Source of the DNA: Xanthomonas hortorum pv. cynarae
GTDB taxonomy: Bacteria; Pseudomonadota; Gammaproteobacteria; Xanthomonadales; Xanthomonadaceae
NCBI RefSeq assembly: GCF_002939985.1
Contig: NZ_MDFM01000007.1
Span: 1 to 64,000 of the forward strand
Length of the DNA: 64,000 bases
Reading direction: 5' to 3'
A program made the translations under genes and the position numbers. Positions within the stretch are counted from its first letter, which is position 1, and each line of letters opens with the position of its first letter. The notes under the pieces are model-generated. The model saw only the letters and a program-made list of their open reading frames with translations, did not search any database and was not told the DNA's origin. Below are positions 8,817-17,745 of the stretch, in pieces.

Positions 8817-10949
8817 ATGCGACGTCCAGCAAGCGCGGCCTATGCCAACCCCTCCCGCATCCGCCAGGGGCGCCCGTTCCCGCGTGGCACGCTCTTCGAT
8901 GGAACAGGCACCAATTTTGCGCTGTTTTCTGCGCATGCCACGCGTGTGGAGCTGTGTCTGTTCGACGAACAAGGCACCGAGACGCGGGTCGATCTGCCCG
9001 AATACACCAACGAGATCTGGCACGGCTATCTGCCCGACGTCAAACCGGGCCAACGCTACGGCTACCGCGTGCATGGCCCGTACGAGCCGACCGAGGGACA
9101 TCGCTTCAACCACAACAAGTTGCTGATGGATCCCTATGCGCGCGAGCTGGATGGCGATCTGGTCTGGGCGGACGAACTCTACGGCTACACCGTGGGTCAC
9201 CCGGATGGCGACCTGAGCTTCGACGAGCGCGACAGTGCGCCCTTCATGCCCAAGTGCGTGGTGGTCGAAGACACCTACGACTGGGAAGACGACGCACGTC
9301 TGCTCAAGCCGTGGAACGAAACGGTGATCTACGAAACCCATGTGCGTGGTTACACCATGCGCAACCCGCAGGTGCCGGAGGCGGTGCGCGGTACGTTTGC
9401 CGGCCTGGCGCAACCGCAGGTGCTGCAATACATCAAGGACCTTGGCGTCACTGCCGTCGAGTTGTTGCCGGTGCATGCGTATCTGGACGACCAGCATCTG
9501 CTGGACAAGGACCTGCGCAATTACTGGGGCTACAACACCATCGGCTTTTTCGCATTGAAATCGCGCTATCTGGCCAGCGGGCATCGCGATGAATTCCGCG
9601 ACATGGTCAAGGCCATGCACAAGCAGGGTCTGGAAGTGATTCTGGACGTGGTCTACAACCACACCGCCGAAGGCAGCGAGCTGGGCCCGACGCTGTCGTT
9701 CAAGGGCATCGACAACGCCAGTTACTATCGCCTTGCCGAAGACAAGCGCTACTACATCAACGACACCGGCACCGGTAACACGCTGAATCTGAGCAATTCG
9801 CGGGTGATCCAGATGGTCAACGACTCGCTGCGCTATTGGGCCGGCGAGATGCATGTGGACGGATTCCGCTTCGACCTGGCCACCATCCTGGGGCGCGAGC
9901 CGAGCGGTTTCGATCAGCGTGGCGGCTTCCTGGATGCCTGCAACCAGGACCCGCTGCTCACGGAAGTGAAGTTGATTGCCGAGCCGTGGGATTGCGGCCC
10001 CGGTGGCTATCAGGTGGGTCATTTCCCGCCGGGTTGGTCGGAGTGGAACGACAAGTTCCGCGACAATGCGCGCGAGTTCTGGAAGGGCGAAGAGGGCAAG
10101 CTCGCCGAATTTGCCACCCGCTTTACCGGCTCGGCCGATCTGTTCGATCGGCGCGGTCGCCGCCCATGGGCGTCGGTCAACTTCATCACTGCGCATGACG
10201 GTTTCACCCTGCGCGATCTGGTGAGCTACAACGAGAAGCACAACATCGCCAACGGCGAGGACAATCGGGACGGTTCGTCCAACGATGGCTCGTGCAACTA
10301 CGGCGAAGAAGGCGATACCGACAACGCCGAGATCCTGCAGATTCGCGAGCGGCAGATGAAAAACCTGCTCGCCACCTTGCTGCTTTCGCAAGGCACGCCG
10401 ATGCTGCTGAGCGGCGACGAGCGCGCACAGTCGCAAGGCGGCAACAACAACACCTATTGCCAGGACAACGAGATCACCTGGCTGGATTGGGGAAACGACC
10501 CGACCGACGGCCGTCTGACCGAATTCGTCAAGGCGCTCACCAGTTTGCGCAAGCGCTACCCGATCCTGTCGCGTGGTCGTTTTCTCAACGGCCAGTACAA
10601 CGAAGAGGCCGGCCTGCGCGATCTGACCTGGCTCAATCCCGGCGGCACCGAGATGGACGACGCGCATTGGACCGATGCCGGTGCACGCTCGGTGGGCCTG
10701 CTGCTGGAAGGCAAGGCCCAGACATCAGGCGTCAAGGAACTGGCCAACGACGACACCTTGCTGATCGTCATCAATGCTTACCACGAAGGGGTGACCTTCA
10801 CCCTGCCCTCGTCCGACGAGCCGGTGCACTGGAAGCTGGTGCTCTCCACCGACGAAGCATTGGAAGTGGACATGATGCCGGCCGGCGCCAGCGAGTTCCT
10901 GGCTCCGCCACGCAGCGTGTCGGTATTCGAGTGCAAGAGCGACCAATAA
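8817..10949 (+). CDS. glgX: Glycogen debranching enzyme (isoamylase type)
   Basis: 710 residues from ATG 8817, typical of GlgX, which cleaves alpha-1,6 branches of phosphorylase-limit dextrins during glycogen breakdown. An N-terminal CBM48-like region (GRPFPRGTLFDGTGTNFALF) leads into a GH13 barrel. Catalytic residues visible are nucleophile D353 (GFRFDLA), acid/base E389 (LIAEPWD) and D461 (TAHDGFT). An upstream in-frame ATG at 8769 would add 16 residues; neither has a good ribosome site, so the start is uncertain. No other glycogen genes are adjacent; a strong terminator follows. Confidence 0.92.
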   Translation: MRRPASAAYANPSRIRQGRPFPRGTLFDGTGTNFALFSAHATRVELCLFDEQGTETRVDLPEYTNEIWHGYLPDVKPGQRYGYRVHGPYEPTEGHRFNHNKLLMDPYARELDGDLVWADELYGYTVGHPDGDLSFDERDSAPFMPKCVVVEDTYDWEDDARLLKPWNETVIYETHVRGYTMRNPQVPEAVRGTFAGLAQPQVLQYIKDLGVTAVELLPVHAYLDDQHLLDKDLRNYWGYNTIGFFALKSRYLASGHRDEFRDMVKAMHKQGLEVILDVVYNHTAEGSELGPTLSFKGIDNASYYRLAEDKRYYINDTGTGNTLNLSNSRVIQMVNDSLRYWAGEMHVDGFRFDLATILGREPSGFDQRGGFLDACNQDPLLTEVKLIAEPWDCGPGGYQVGHFPPGWSEWNDKFRDNAREFWKGEEGKLAEFATRFTGSADLFDRRGRRPWASVNFITAHDGFTLRDLVSYNEKHNIANGEDNRDGSSNDGSCNYGEEGDTDNAEILQIRERQMKNLLATLLLSQGTPMLLSGDERAQSQGGNNNTYCQDNEITWLDWGNDPTDGRLTEFVKALTSLRKRYPILSRGRFLNGQYNEEAGLRDLTWLNPGGTEMDDAHWTDAGARSVGLLLEGKAQTSGVKELANDDTLLIVINAYHEGVTFTLPSSDEPVHWKLVLSTDEALEVDMMPAGASEFLAPPRSVSVFECKSDQ

Positions 10950-10971
10950 CGTTGTTCAAGAGGCGACACAC

Positions 10972-11012
10972 GCTCGCTGTCTGCTGATATCTGGCAGACA
11001 GCGAGCTTTTTT
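10972..11012 (+). terminator. Rho-independent terminator of glgX
   Basis: A 13-bp perfect stem, GCTCGCTGTCTGC (10972-10984) with GCAGACAGCGAGC (10994-11006), then TTTTTT. It starts 23 bases after the glgX stop. Confidence 0.92.
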
Positions 11013-11120
11013 GTGCGCTTTAGAAACCAGCCATATCAACGATGCCAGGATCCAAATGGCTGGCGGACTTTTAGAACGACCGACAAAACTACTGCTACGT
11101 TTTGTCAGCCGCTCTCAGTC

Positions 11121-11173
11121 CTGCTGATACCGCGACGGCAGTTGGACCTGCTGATACTGCGACGGCAGTTGGA
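11121..11173. repeat. Tandem duplication of a 26-bp unit
   Basis: Two copies of a 26-base unit (11121-11146 and 11148-11173, beginning CTGCTGATAC and ending CGACGGCAGTTGGA) differ at one base and are one base apart. They lie in the 383-base convergent gap between glgX and the H-NS-like gene, which otherwise holds only the glgX terminator. Confidence 0.8.
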
Positions 11174-11332
11174 TGAAGGCACGCGAGAATTCGGTGACGC
11201 GCTCTCTTTTGGCACTTTAAACAAAGCGGTCAAACTTTGGCGCAGCAAAATTCAATCAATCATTGCAACGACCAACAAGCTTTTATCGAAAAAACAGACA
11301 AATTCAGACAGCGCTCAAGCTGGAACAGAGCT

Positions 11333-11725
11333 TCAACCTGGATAGAGCGGAAACCGCTTGTCCGGATGATTGGCTTTCCATTCCTTGTACGAGCTGGTGC
11401 CCTCCCAGGCCTTGAAGGCGCGCGGGGTGCGACCACGCCCGGACCAGGTCTCGCCGGAATGCGGAATCCAGTACTTGGCCACGACTTCGCCGGTGGACGA
11501 TAGCGGGCCCTTGGACTTGCCGGTCATTGCGAGGGACGCGATCTGGCTTTTCTGTTTTGCGTTGAAGCGGCCACCAAACTGGGTCAGCACTTGGACGACC
11601 TGGTCGAAGGCTTCCAGCGTCTGGGCATATTTCAGCTGGGCTTCTTCCTGTTCGAGCTTACGCAGCTCTTCCAGCAATTGGGCTTTGGCGGCGGCGGAGG
11701 GTGAAGCAGGCGGAACCTGGCGCAT
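11333..11725 (-). CDS. H-NS-family nucleoid protein
   Basis: About 130 residues. An N-terminal coiled coil (AAAKAQLLEELRKLEQEEAQ, about 10-50) for oligomerisation and a C-terminal DNA-binding domain with the H-NS signature (KYWIPHSGETWSGRGRTPRA, AW about 85-110), whose GRGRTP loop enters AT-rich minor grooves. Xanthomonas has several such proteins (Xrv group) that silence horizontally acquired and virulence genes; which one this is cannot be told. ATG 11725 is preferred; a TTG at 11752 would add nine residues and neither start has a clear ribosome site. Confidence 0.85.
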   Translation of the reverse strand: MRQVPPASPSAAAKAQLLEELRKLEQEEAQLKYAQTLEAFDQVVQVLTQFGGRFNAKQKSQIASLAMTGKSKGPLSSTGEVVAKYWIPHSGETWSGRGRTPRAFKAWEGTSSYKEWKANHPDKRFPLYPG

Positions 11726-11813
11726 TGGCAAAACTGAGGTTGGGCGGATCAACGAGTATTGCCGTTGCGCCGGCTAGCGTAAAGCGCTGTGGCCTACGCG
11801 AGTCTGGAAGCGG

Positions 11814-12209
11814 TCAGCGAGGGCGCAGCAGAGCATGCTCCCGGGCCATGCTCAGCACCGGCCCGATCCGCCCGGCGCGGATCAACTCGCTGCAGTGCTT
11901 GCCCACGAACTCGACCCTGGGCGCGGAAAACCACTGCATTACCCGCTCCGGCTCCCCGGCATTGATCGACCAGGCGTGGCGCACCGTCTCGCCAAGCTCC
12001 TCCACCCCCACCAGGCCCAGCTCTCGAATCTGTTCCGGGTCGAGCGCAAACATCTCCAGCACCCTGCCCGCATCGGCCGGCGTGCCGTAGCCGCTATTCA
12101 TCTGCCTGGCGATGCCGGCGCTGTAAGCGACCGATGCGGCGTGTGCGGACTCGGCGCGGCGCATGCCCTTGAGAAGTGCGCCGATGAGTTGAGGATGTGT
12201 CGTGGTCAT
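11814..12209 (-). CDS. Hypothetical protein
   Basis: 131 residues, start MTTTHPQLIGALLKGM. No signal peptide or membrane helix; mostly helical by composition, with AGRVLEMFALDPEQIRELG and GVEELGETVRHAW. No family recognised. Codon choice is GC-rich like the surrounding core genes, which supports a real gene. It lies between the H-NS-like gene and the divergent PI-PLC-like gene; the shared upstream region 12210-12463 has no obvious operator. A longer reading to 12296 exists but the ATG at 12207-12209 is more natural. Confidence 0.55.
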   Translation of the reverse strand: MTTTHPQLIGALLKGMRRAESAHAASVAYSAGIARQMNSGYGTPADAGRVLEMFALDPEQIRELGLVGVEELGETVRHAWSINAGEPERVMQWFSAPRVEFVGKHCSELIRAGRIGPVLSMAREHALLRPR

Positions 12210-12463
12210 GGTGCTCGCTCGATCATGGCCACAACTATGACCACCATCGGCGATGCGCTCAATCAGGAGGTTCCTGACCATGGGCAAGGAAATCACGAGG
12301 CGTGCTATCGGGGTTTTTCAGGAAGTTACTTTCTGCAATCGATGTCATTTCGATGTATGCCTAAACAGGCGTTTTCTAACGATCGATTACCAAAAGCCAG
12401 CCCCGACATCGAGGCCGATTCATGCGTAGAGTCGACCGTCCCAGCGTCACGGTGGAGATTCCC

Positions 12464-13651
12464 ATGTCCAGCCCGGCCAAGGTCACAATCGACAACCGCA
12501 CCAGCTACACCATCGTCACCCACGTAACCCGGGATTACTGGGTGGAAGGCGACGGCGACTCCATCGATGGCAAAACCATCGAAGCAGACTCGAAACAGAC
12601 CTATACCGTGAAGGCCAAGACCGCCCACCATGGTGAGTTGGACATCGACCTCATCGATAGCGCGACCTCCACTGTCATCGCGACGCTCAAGATCAACAGC
12701 ATCAAGGACCCGCAGGATGGCAGCGGCCTGGCCGGCACATCGAAAACGGCCACTCTGCAGATTGCGGCAGTGGGCCATCGCAGCTCGCCCGGCGACGAGG
12801 ATCTGAGACGGATCGACGTCACCCTGGTGGATGTGAGCATCGGCCGGTTGCGTTACAACGACGTCTCCATGAAGGCCTCGCACAACAGTTATCAGCGCGA
12901 CGAAACCTTGCGCGAGCAGATCACCTGGAACCCGAAAAATCACTACGACTGCGGGTGTGGCGGGTTGGAACTGGATATCGCCCAATCCGACGATGGTCTG
13001 GATTGGTCGGTTGGCCACAAGGGTTCCTACGATAAGCACTACCGTCAGCTCTCCGGCTTTTTGAGCGACCTGGCGGTGTGGTCGAAAGAAAATGACGGCC
13101 ACGACGTGATCACCTTGCACCTGGACCTCAAACACACTGCGACCAAAGACTTCCCCGATCAACTGGATGCGTATCTCAAGGACAGGCTGCCGCGCATCTA
13201 TACACCTGGCGAACTGATGGGGTCACAAGAGACGCTTGCACTTGGCGCCGAAAGGAATGGCTGGCCCTTCATTGAAGACTTGAAGAACACGTTTCTTGTC
13301 TGCGTGACCGGCAACAGACAGGACAAGCAGACCTATGCGGAGACCGCGCCGAAATCGCGGCTGTGCTTCGCCGACAAAGACATCGATGCCGACGAGAATC
13401 CCTCGGATCCTCACCGGGTCTTTTTCAACTTCCACATCTTCCACTCTGATCGCGATCAATGGATGAAGACATTCAAGGCCTGCGTCGGCAGACCCGAGGT
13501 CATCATCCGTGCGTATCTCGCCAATAGCGAAGACAACTGGAACGACTGTCTCGACAGCGGGTGTTGCGTGATCGCGACCAACAAGATCAGCGACCACGCC
13601 TGGGCACTGGTCGGCGCGCAGCGCTTCGCCAAGCGGGTGCCGTTGTTGTAG
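12464..13651 (+). CDS. PI-PLC-like phosphodiesterase with N-terminal beta domain
   Basis: 395 residues. From about 125 to the end it resembles calcium-dependent PI-PLC (PI-PLC-C1) enzymes: catalytic-type His140 in KASHNSY, metal-site LELDI (169-171 region), second His185 in WSVGHKG, and HLDLKH further on. These cleave phosphoinositides or related phosphodiesters. Residues 1-115 are a separate beta-rich segment (VTIDNRTSYTIVTHVTRDYW) I do not recognise. No signal peptide is visible at either possible start, unusual for this family. ATG 12464 follows a GGTGGAG site; an upstream ATG at 12422 has none. Confidence 0.7.
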   Translation: MSSPAKVTIDNRTSYTIVTHVTRDYWVEGDGDSIDGKTIEADSKQTYTVKAKTAHHGELDIDLIDSATSTVIATLKINSIKDPQDGSGLAGTSKTATLQIAAVGHRSSPGDEDLRRIDVTLVDVSIGRLRYNDVSMKASHNSYQRDETLREQITWNPKNHYDCGCGGLELDIAQSDDGLDWSVGHKGSYDKHYRQLSGFLSDLAVWSKENDGHDVITLHLDLKHTATKDFPDQLDAYLKDRLPRIYTPGELMGSQETLALGAERNGWPFIEDLKNTFLVCVTGNRQDKQTYAETAPKSRLCFADKDIDADENPSDPHRVFFNFHIFHSDRDQWMKTFKACVGRPEVIIRAYLANSEDNWNDCLDSGCCVIATNKISDHAWALVGAQRFAKRVPLL

Positions 13652-13808
13652 TGAAGGAATTCCCTTATGGCCCCGTCCGTAGTTCCTGACAGCGATGCGA
13701 GTGGTTTTCTGGCACAATCGGCGGCCTGCAGGCTGATGGACCATCGGCATCGGCCCGCAGCCATGGACGCCAAAAGCGCTAATTAACCAAGGTCAAGGAG
13801 GATCACGA

Positions 13809-14084
13809 TTGGGAATGTCATCGATTCGGCACGTGGGCGACTATCAGCTCACCGCGCATGTCACGCCCGGCCAAGGGCAGTTTTCGGCTGAACTGCTGCT
13901 CAGCAAATCTGGCGGCATTACCTTGCAGCGATACCGTGTGCCGGGCGATGCGTTCGCCGACCGCACTGCCGCGCATGATCACGCCAGGCAGTGGATGGCG
14001 ATGTGCGAGGTCTCCAGCGATGGGCACGTGCGCTTCGATGCGCATTGCCTCGATCAGGGCCGACGTGCAGTAGCCGCCGCCTAA
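13809..14084 (+). CDS. Small hypothetical protein
   Basis: 91 residues from TTG 13809, which is 8 bases after an AAGGAGG site (13794-13800); the ATG at 13815 is 14 bases away and less well placed. Predicted beta-rich, with YQLTAHVTPGQGQFSAELLL and a small helix HDHARQWMAMC. No membrane or export signal. The family is not recognised. It converges with and overlaps the next gene by 4 bases. Confidence 0.6.
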   Translation: MGMSSIRHVGDYQLTAHVTPGQGQFSAELLLSKSGGITLQRYRVPGDAFADRTAAHDHARQWMAMCEVSSDGHVRFDAHCLDQGRRAVAAA

Positions 14085-14365
14085 GCAGGCGGGAAGCACC
14101 GGGTGAGCCGCTCGTTCCAGAAGGCGAGTTGCTCCAACGTGTGCGACTCAATGGGTTTTTCCACTGTCGACGACGCTTTGCGGTGCGCCACTGTGGCAAT
14201 CAGCGATGCCGCCAGGCGATCCCAGCACAGTCTGAGCAAGGCCGGTTCGGGATGCGAAGCAAGCATGGCTTCCAGCATCGCCCCTTGCGCGACTCTTGAT
14301 GCCTGCAATTCGCTCAGCGCATCGGTCACTGCCGTCATCCATTGCTCGGTCAACTGCTCCGTCAT
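14081..14365 (-). CDS. Small hypothetical protein
   Basis: 94 residues, all-helical by composition (TEQLTEQWMTAVTDALSELQ, ending NERLTRCFPPA), no export signal, no known family. It overlaps the preceding plus-strand gene by 4 bases at their 3' ends. GC-rich codon use supports coding. Its promoter would lie in the region shared with the chemoreceptor gene. Confidence 0.5.
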   Translation of the reverse strand: MTEQLTEQWMTAVTDALSELQASRVAQGAMLEAMLASHPEPALLRLCWDRLAASLIATVAHRKASSTVEKPIESHTLEQLAFWNERLTRCFPPA

Positions 14366-14817
14366 TTCCGCACGCGATCCCTTTCAAGATGCACAGGCTA
14401 TCCGCAATGCACGGGTTTGTACCGGCTGCGCGCAAGATTCGCCAAGACATTACTGAACCATAGGGCAGAGGCGTTGCGCGAACCTCTGAAGCGATGCTTT
14501 TCGTCACCGAGCGCTGCCGACAGTGCATTGGCAAGATCGCTTTCCCTTGAAGTCGAGACGGCTTTCGACTCGATGAAACATCTCAGCTGCGAACTTGCCG
14601 CCACTAAAACCGATGCCCGGCCTGACGGAGCGAATTACTCAGCTCGTTGTCGAGTCAAGATTTTGTGAAATCTGCCGATAACGGATTGAGACACCTCGGC
14701 AAGCGCTAGCGAACCAGGCAAGCCGGTCGACGTTGGCGACAACGCCTCAGGTTGCTCGGGCAGGCCAGTCACTCGCCGGCTCCTCCCTACTCCTCCGCTT
14801 CTTCCCCAGGTCCCAGC
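14366..14817. other. Divergent intergenic region before the chemoreceptor
   Basis: 452 bases. It holds the FliA-type promoter at 14655-14681. The remainder shows no supported gene, repeat or terminator; open frames in it lack ribosome sites and family resemblance. Confidence 0.5.
14655..14681 (+). promoter_or_regulatory. Sigma-28 (FliA) promoter of the chemoreceptor
   Basis: TCAAGATT, 11 bases, then GCCGATAA. The -10 element matches the FliA consensus exactly and the -35 element matches TAAAGTTT at six of eight positions with the canonical 11-base gap. It lies 136 bases upstream of the receptor ATG, tying the gene to the flagellar regulon. Confidence 0.8.
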
Positions 14818-17064
14818 ATGCTATCCACGATCAAAAGCAAATTTATATTGGCATTGTTGGGAACGCTGATCCCGAGCATCCTGCTGTGTCTGTTCCTGCT
14901 GAACAGCCTGCACACCTCCAAGAACAATGTCGGCACGCTCTACAATCGCGACTTCACCGGCTCTGCGCTTGCCAGCAGCATCGACGGTCAGCTGACCCGG
15001 GTGGACATCAACATCCTGCGCATGATCGCCATCGGCACACCCGAGCTGATCACGCAATGGAAGCAGGAAAACCAAACGCGCTTCACGCAAGTCGCGGCCA
15101 GCATCGTGGAACTCAAGCAGTTGCTGAGCCAGGAAGCCGAGCACACCGCCCAGCTGCAAAAGATCACGGCAAGCTATGCGCTGATGCAAGCGGGGATGCA
15201 GCGCCAGATCGAGTTGATCGAAGCTGGCGATATCGCCGGCGGCGCCGAAGTCAATCGGACCCAGGTCAAGGACAACGCCAACGCCACCTTTGCCGGGCTT
15301 GCCACCTTGCGTGACGAGCTGGCCGCCTCCGCCAAGCTGCGCTATCAGCAGCAACAGGCCACCAACACGCGCGCGATCACCTTGTCGGCGATCGCGTTGG
15401 GGTTGATCGCGTTGGCCGGCGTGAGCATCGCGATGTTACTGGGGAACGCGATTTCACGCTCGATCCAGCGGGCAGTTGCCGCCGTCGAGCAGTTGTCGTG
15501 TGGCGTGCTCGACGTCGATATCAAGGTCAACGGCAAGGACGAAACCGTGCAGTTGGCCAGTGCGGTCTACCGCATCCGCGATCGCCTGCAAGGCGTCATC
15601 GCCGCGCAGCTGGAAATGGCACGCCGGCACGATGCCGGCGAGATCAGCTACCGCATGGACGAAAATGCGTTTCCTGGCGAGTTCGGTCACATGGTGCGCG
15701 ATGCCAACGCCCTGGCCAGTTCGCATATCGCCATGACGATGCGCCTGACACAGATCATCGGGCGCTACGCCATCGGCGATCTTTCCGATGAAATGGATCG
15801 GCTGCCAGGCGAGAAGGCGGTGGTCACCGAGGCGATGAACCAGGTCAAACAGAATCTGCAGGCGATCAATCAGGAAATAAGCCGCCTGGCTTCGGCAGCG
15901 GCAGCCGGGGACTTCAGCGTGCGTGGCGACACCGAGCGCTTCCAGCATGATTTCCGCGCCATGGTCACCAGCCTCAATCACCTGATGTCCACCGCAGACG
16001 GCAACCTGCAATCGCTGTCTGCATTGCTGCAGTCCATCGCCGCAGGCGACCTCACGGCGCGCATGAGCGGCGAGTTCAATGGCGTGTTCGCACAGATGCG
16101 TGATGACGCCAACACCACCGCCGCGCAGCTGGCGGAAATCGTCGGGCGCATTCAGCACTCGGCAATCTCCATCAATTCGGCTGCCAGCGAAATCGCCGCC
16201 GGCAATCAGGATCTGTCGCACCGTACCGAGCAGCAAGCGGCCAACCTGGAAGAAACCGCCGCCTCGATGGAAGAGCTCACCTCCACCGTTCGCCAGAACG
16301 CCGAGCATGCACGCCAGGCCAATCAGCTGGCGATCGGTGCGGCAAGCGTGGCCTCGCAAGGCGGCGAGATCGTGAGCAAGGTCGTGGGCACCATGGCCGG
16401 CATCGAAGCCTCGTCCAAGAAGATCGCCGACATCATCAGCGTCATCGACGGCATCTCATTCCAGACCAATATCCTCGCGCTAAACGCTGCAGTGGAAGCC
16501 GCGCGCGCAGGTGAGCAAGGCCGTGGCTTTGCCGTGGTTGCCTCGGAAGTGCGCACGCTCGCTCAGCGCTCAACCGCAGCTGCGAAGGAGATCAAGGGCT
16601 TGATCGACGACTCGGTACAGCGCGTGACCGAAGGCTCCACCCTGGTGCACACCGCCGGCAACACCATGGCCGAGCTTGTGGCCAGCGTGCAGCGCGTGAC
16701 CGACATCATGGGTGAGATCTCTGCGGCCTCGCAGGAGCAGTCGGTCGGCATCGAGCAGGTCAACATCACGGTCACGCAAATGGATGAGACCACCCAGCAA
16801 AACGCGGCACTGGTGGAAGAAGCCACCGCGGCCGCCCGCTCGATGGAAGAACAGGCCGGCCAGCTCACCGAAGCGGTTGCGGTGTTCAAGATTGCGCAGA
16901 CGAGCACGCACAGCGCGCGTTCGGTACCAACCGCATCATCAAAGCTCAGCCTGGTCAGCGGCCGAACAGTAGCACCGGTCAAAGCCGCTACCCGCCAAGC
17001 GTCTGCACCGAAAAAACTGGTCACCGCGTCGTCCAGTGACGGAAGTAACTGGCAGGAATTCTAA
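14818..17064 (+). CDS. Methyl-accepting chemotaxis protein
   Basis: 748 residues. TM1 at about 9-28, a four-helix-bundle periplasmic sensor (about 30-185), TM2 at 187-208, then HAMP-type repeats, including a segment with [13 protein letters not shown] and [14 protein letters not shown] motifs, and a long coiled signalling domain. The conserved hairpin tip that contacts CheA/CheW ([20 protein letters not shown]) lies around 540-560. The C terminus ends NWQEF, the docking pentapeptide for CheR/CheB. The ligand is unknown. ATG 14818 starts directly at a TM-anchor N terminus. A FliA promoter precedes and a terminator follows, so it is a single-gene unit. Confidence 0.95.
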   Translation: MLSTIKSKFILALLGTLIPSILLCLFLLNSLHTSKNNVGTLYNRDFTGSALASSIDGQLTRVDINILRMIAIGTPELITQWKQENQTRFTQVAASIVELKQLLSQEAEHTAQLQKITASYALMQAGMQRQIELIEAGDIAGGAEVNRTQVKDNANATFAGLATLRDELAASAKLRYQQQQATNTRAITLSAIALGLIALAGVSIAMLLGNAISRSIQRAVAAVEQLSCGVLDVDIKVNGKDETVQLASAVYRIRDRLQGVIAAQLEMARRHDAGEISYRMDENAFPGEFGHMVRDANALASSHIAMTMRLTQIIGRYAIGDLSDEMDRLPGEKAVVTEAMNQVKQNLQAINQEISRLASAAAAGDFSVRGDTERFQHDFRAMVTSLNHLMSTADGNLQSLSALLQSIAAGDLTARMSGEFNGVFAQMRDDANTTAAQLAEIVGRIQHSAISINSAASEIAAGNQDLSHRTEQQAANLEETAASMEELTSTVRQNAEHARQANQLAIGAASVASQGGEIVSKVVGTMAGIEASSKKIADIISVIDGISFQTNILALNAAVEAARAGEQGRGFAVVASEVRTLAQRSTAAAKEIKGLIDDSVQRVTEGSTLVHTAGNTMAELVASVQRVTDIMGEISAASQEQSVGIEQVNITVTQMDETTQQNAALVEEATAAARSMEEQAGQLTEAVAVFKIAQTSTHSARSVPTASSKLSLVSGRTVAPVKAATRQASAPKKLVTASSSDGSNWQEF

Positions 17065-17083
17065 GCCTCGACCGCATTGAAAG

Positions 17084-17108
17084 ACCCGGCAATGCCGGGT
17101 TTTTTTTG
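17084..17108 (+). terminator. Rho-independent terminator of the chemoreceptor gene
   Basis: ACCCGGC-AAT-GCCGGGT followed by a run of T, 20 bases after the stop codon. Confidence 0.9.
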
Positions 17109-17224
17109 CTTCATCGAGGCACGTTGGAATGCGGCTCACCAGGCGCCATGCGTCTACGTAATCGCCCCACGCTTGAAATTTATAACGCGCTGGCAAGTCG
17201 CTCGATGCTCAGATGTTGCGCTGT

Positions 17225-17647
17225 CTACGCAATACTCAGCGTCGCCCATGCGAGCAAGGCGTAACGGGTGGTCTTGGCGATCGCAACCAGCGGCAGGAAC
17301 ACGCGCAGCGGCTCGCGCATGACCCCCGCCGCAAGTGTCAACGGGTCGCCGATGATCGGCATCCAGCTCAGCAGCAGCGACCATTTGCCGTATTTGCCAT
17401 ACCACGCCTGGGCGCGCAGCAATGCAGACGCTTTGATCGGAAACCAGCGCTTTGCCTGAAAACGCAACGCCTCGCGCCCAAGCCACCAGTTGATCAGCGA
17501 GCCGAGCACGTTGCCGATGCTCGCAGCAGCCACAAGCCCCAACGCAGAATCGCCGCGTAACAGCAGCGCCACCAATGCCGTCTCCGACTGCGCAGGGAGC
17601 AAGGTGGCTGCGATAAGCGCAAGTGCGAAAAGCGAGAGATACGTCAT
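17225..17647 (-). CDS. yqaA: YqaA-type DedA-superfamily membrane protein
   Basis: 140 residues with four or so hydrophobic segments and the family core SWMPIIGDPLTLAAGVMR plus GNVLGSLINWWLGR. DedA-superfamily proteins are inner-membrane proteins now linked to lipid-carrier flipping and membrane homeostasis; YqaA itself is uncharacterised. Length matches YqaA. It is followed on the same strand by nothing and preceded by the LysR gene 98 bases away. Confidence 0.82.
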   Translation of the reverse strand: MTYLSLFALALIAATLLPAQSETALVALLLRGDSALGLVAAASIGNVLGSLINWWLGREALRFQAKRWFPIKASALLRAQAWYGKYGKWSLLLSWMPIIGDPLTLAAGVMREPLRVFLPLVAIAKTTRYALLAWATLSIA

Positions 17648-17745
17648 CGGCTACGTTGCGCGTGTTGTAATGGTGCAGGAGGTTGGGCGATGCATCCGGC
17701 GCAACATCTGCGCCACAACCGACGCCAATGCGACATGGCGCAGCG

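Noticed and set aside
8814..10667. 617-residue minus-strand reading over glgX
   Set aside because: Covers the clear GlgX coding sequence; the product is repetitive Val/Ala/His-rich, typical of antisense shadows.
14342..14668. 108-residue open frame between the hypothetical gene and the chemoreceptor
   Set aside because: Overlaps the FliA promoter region, no ribosome site, no family.
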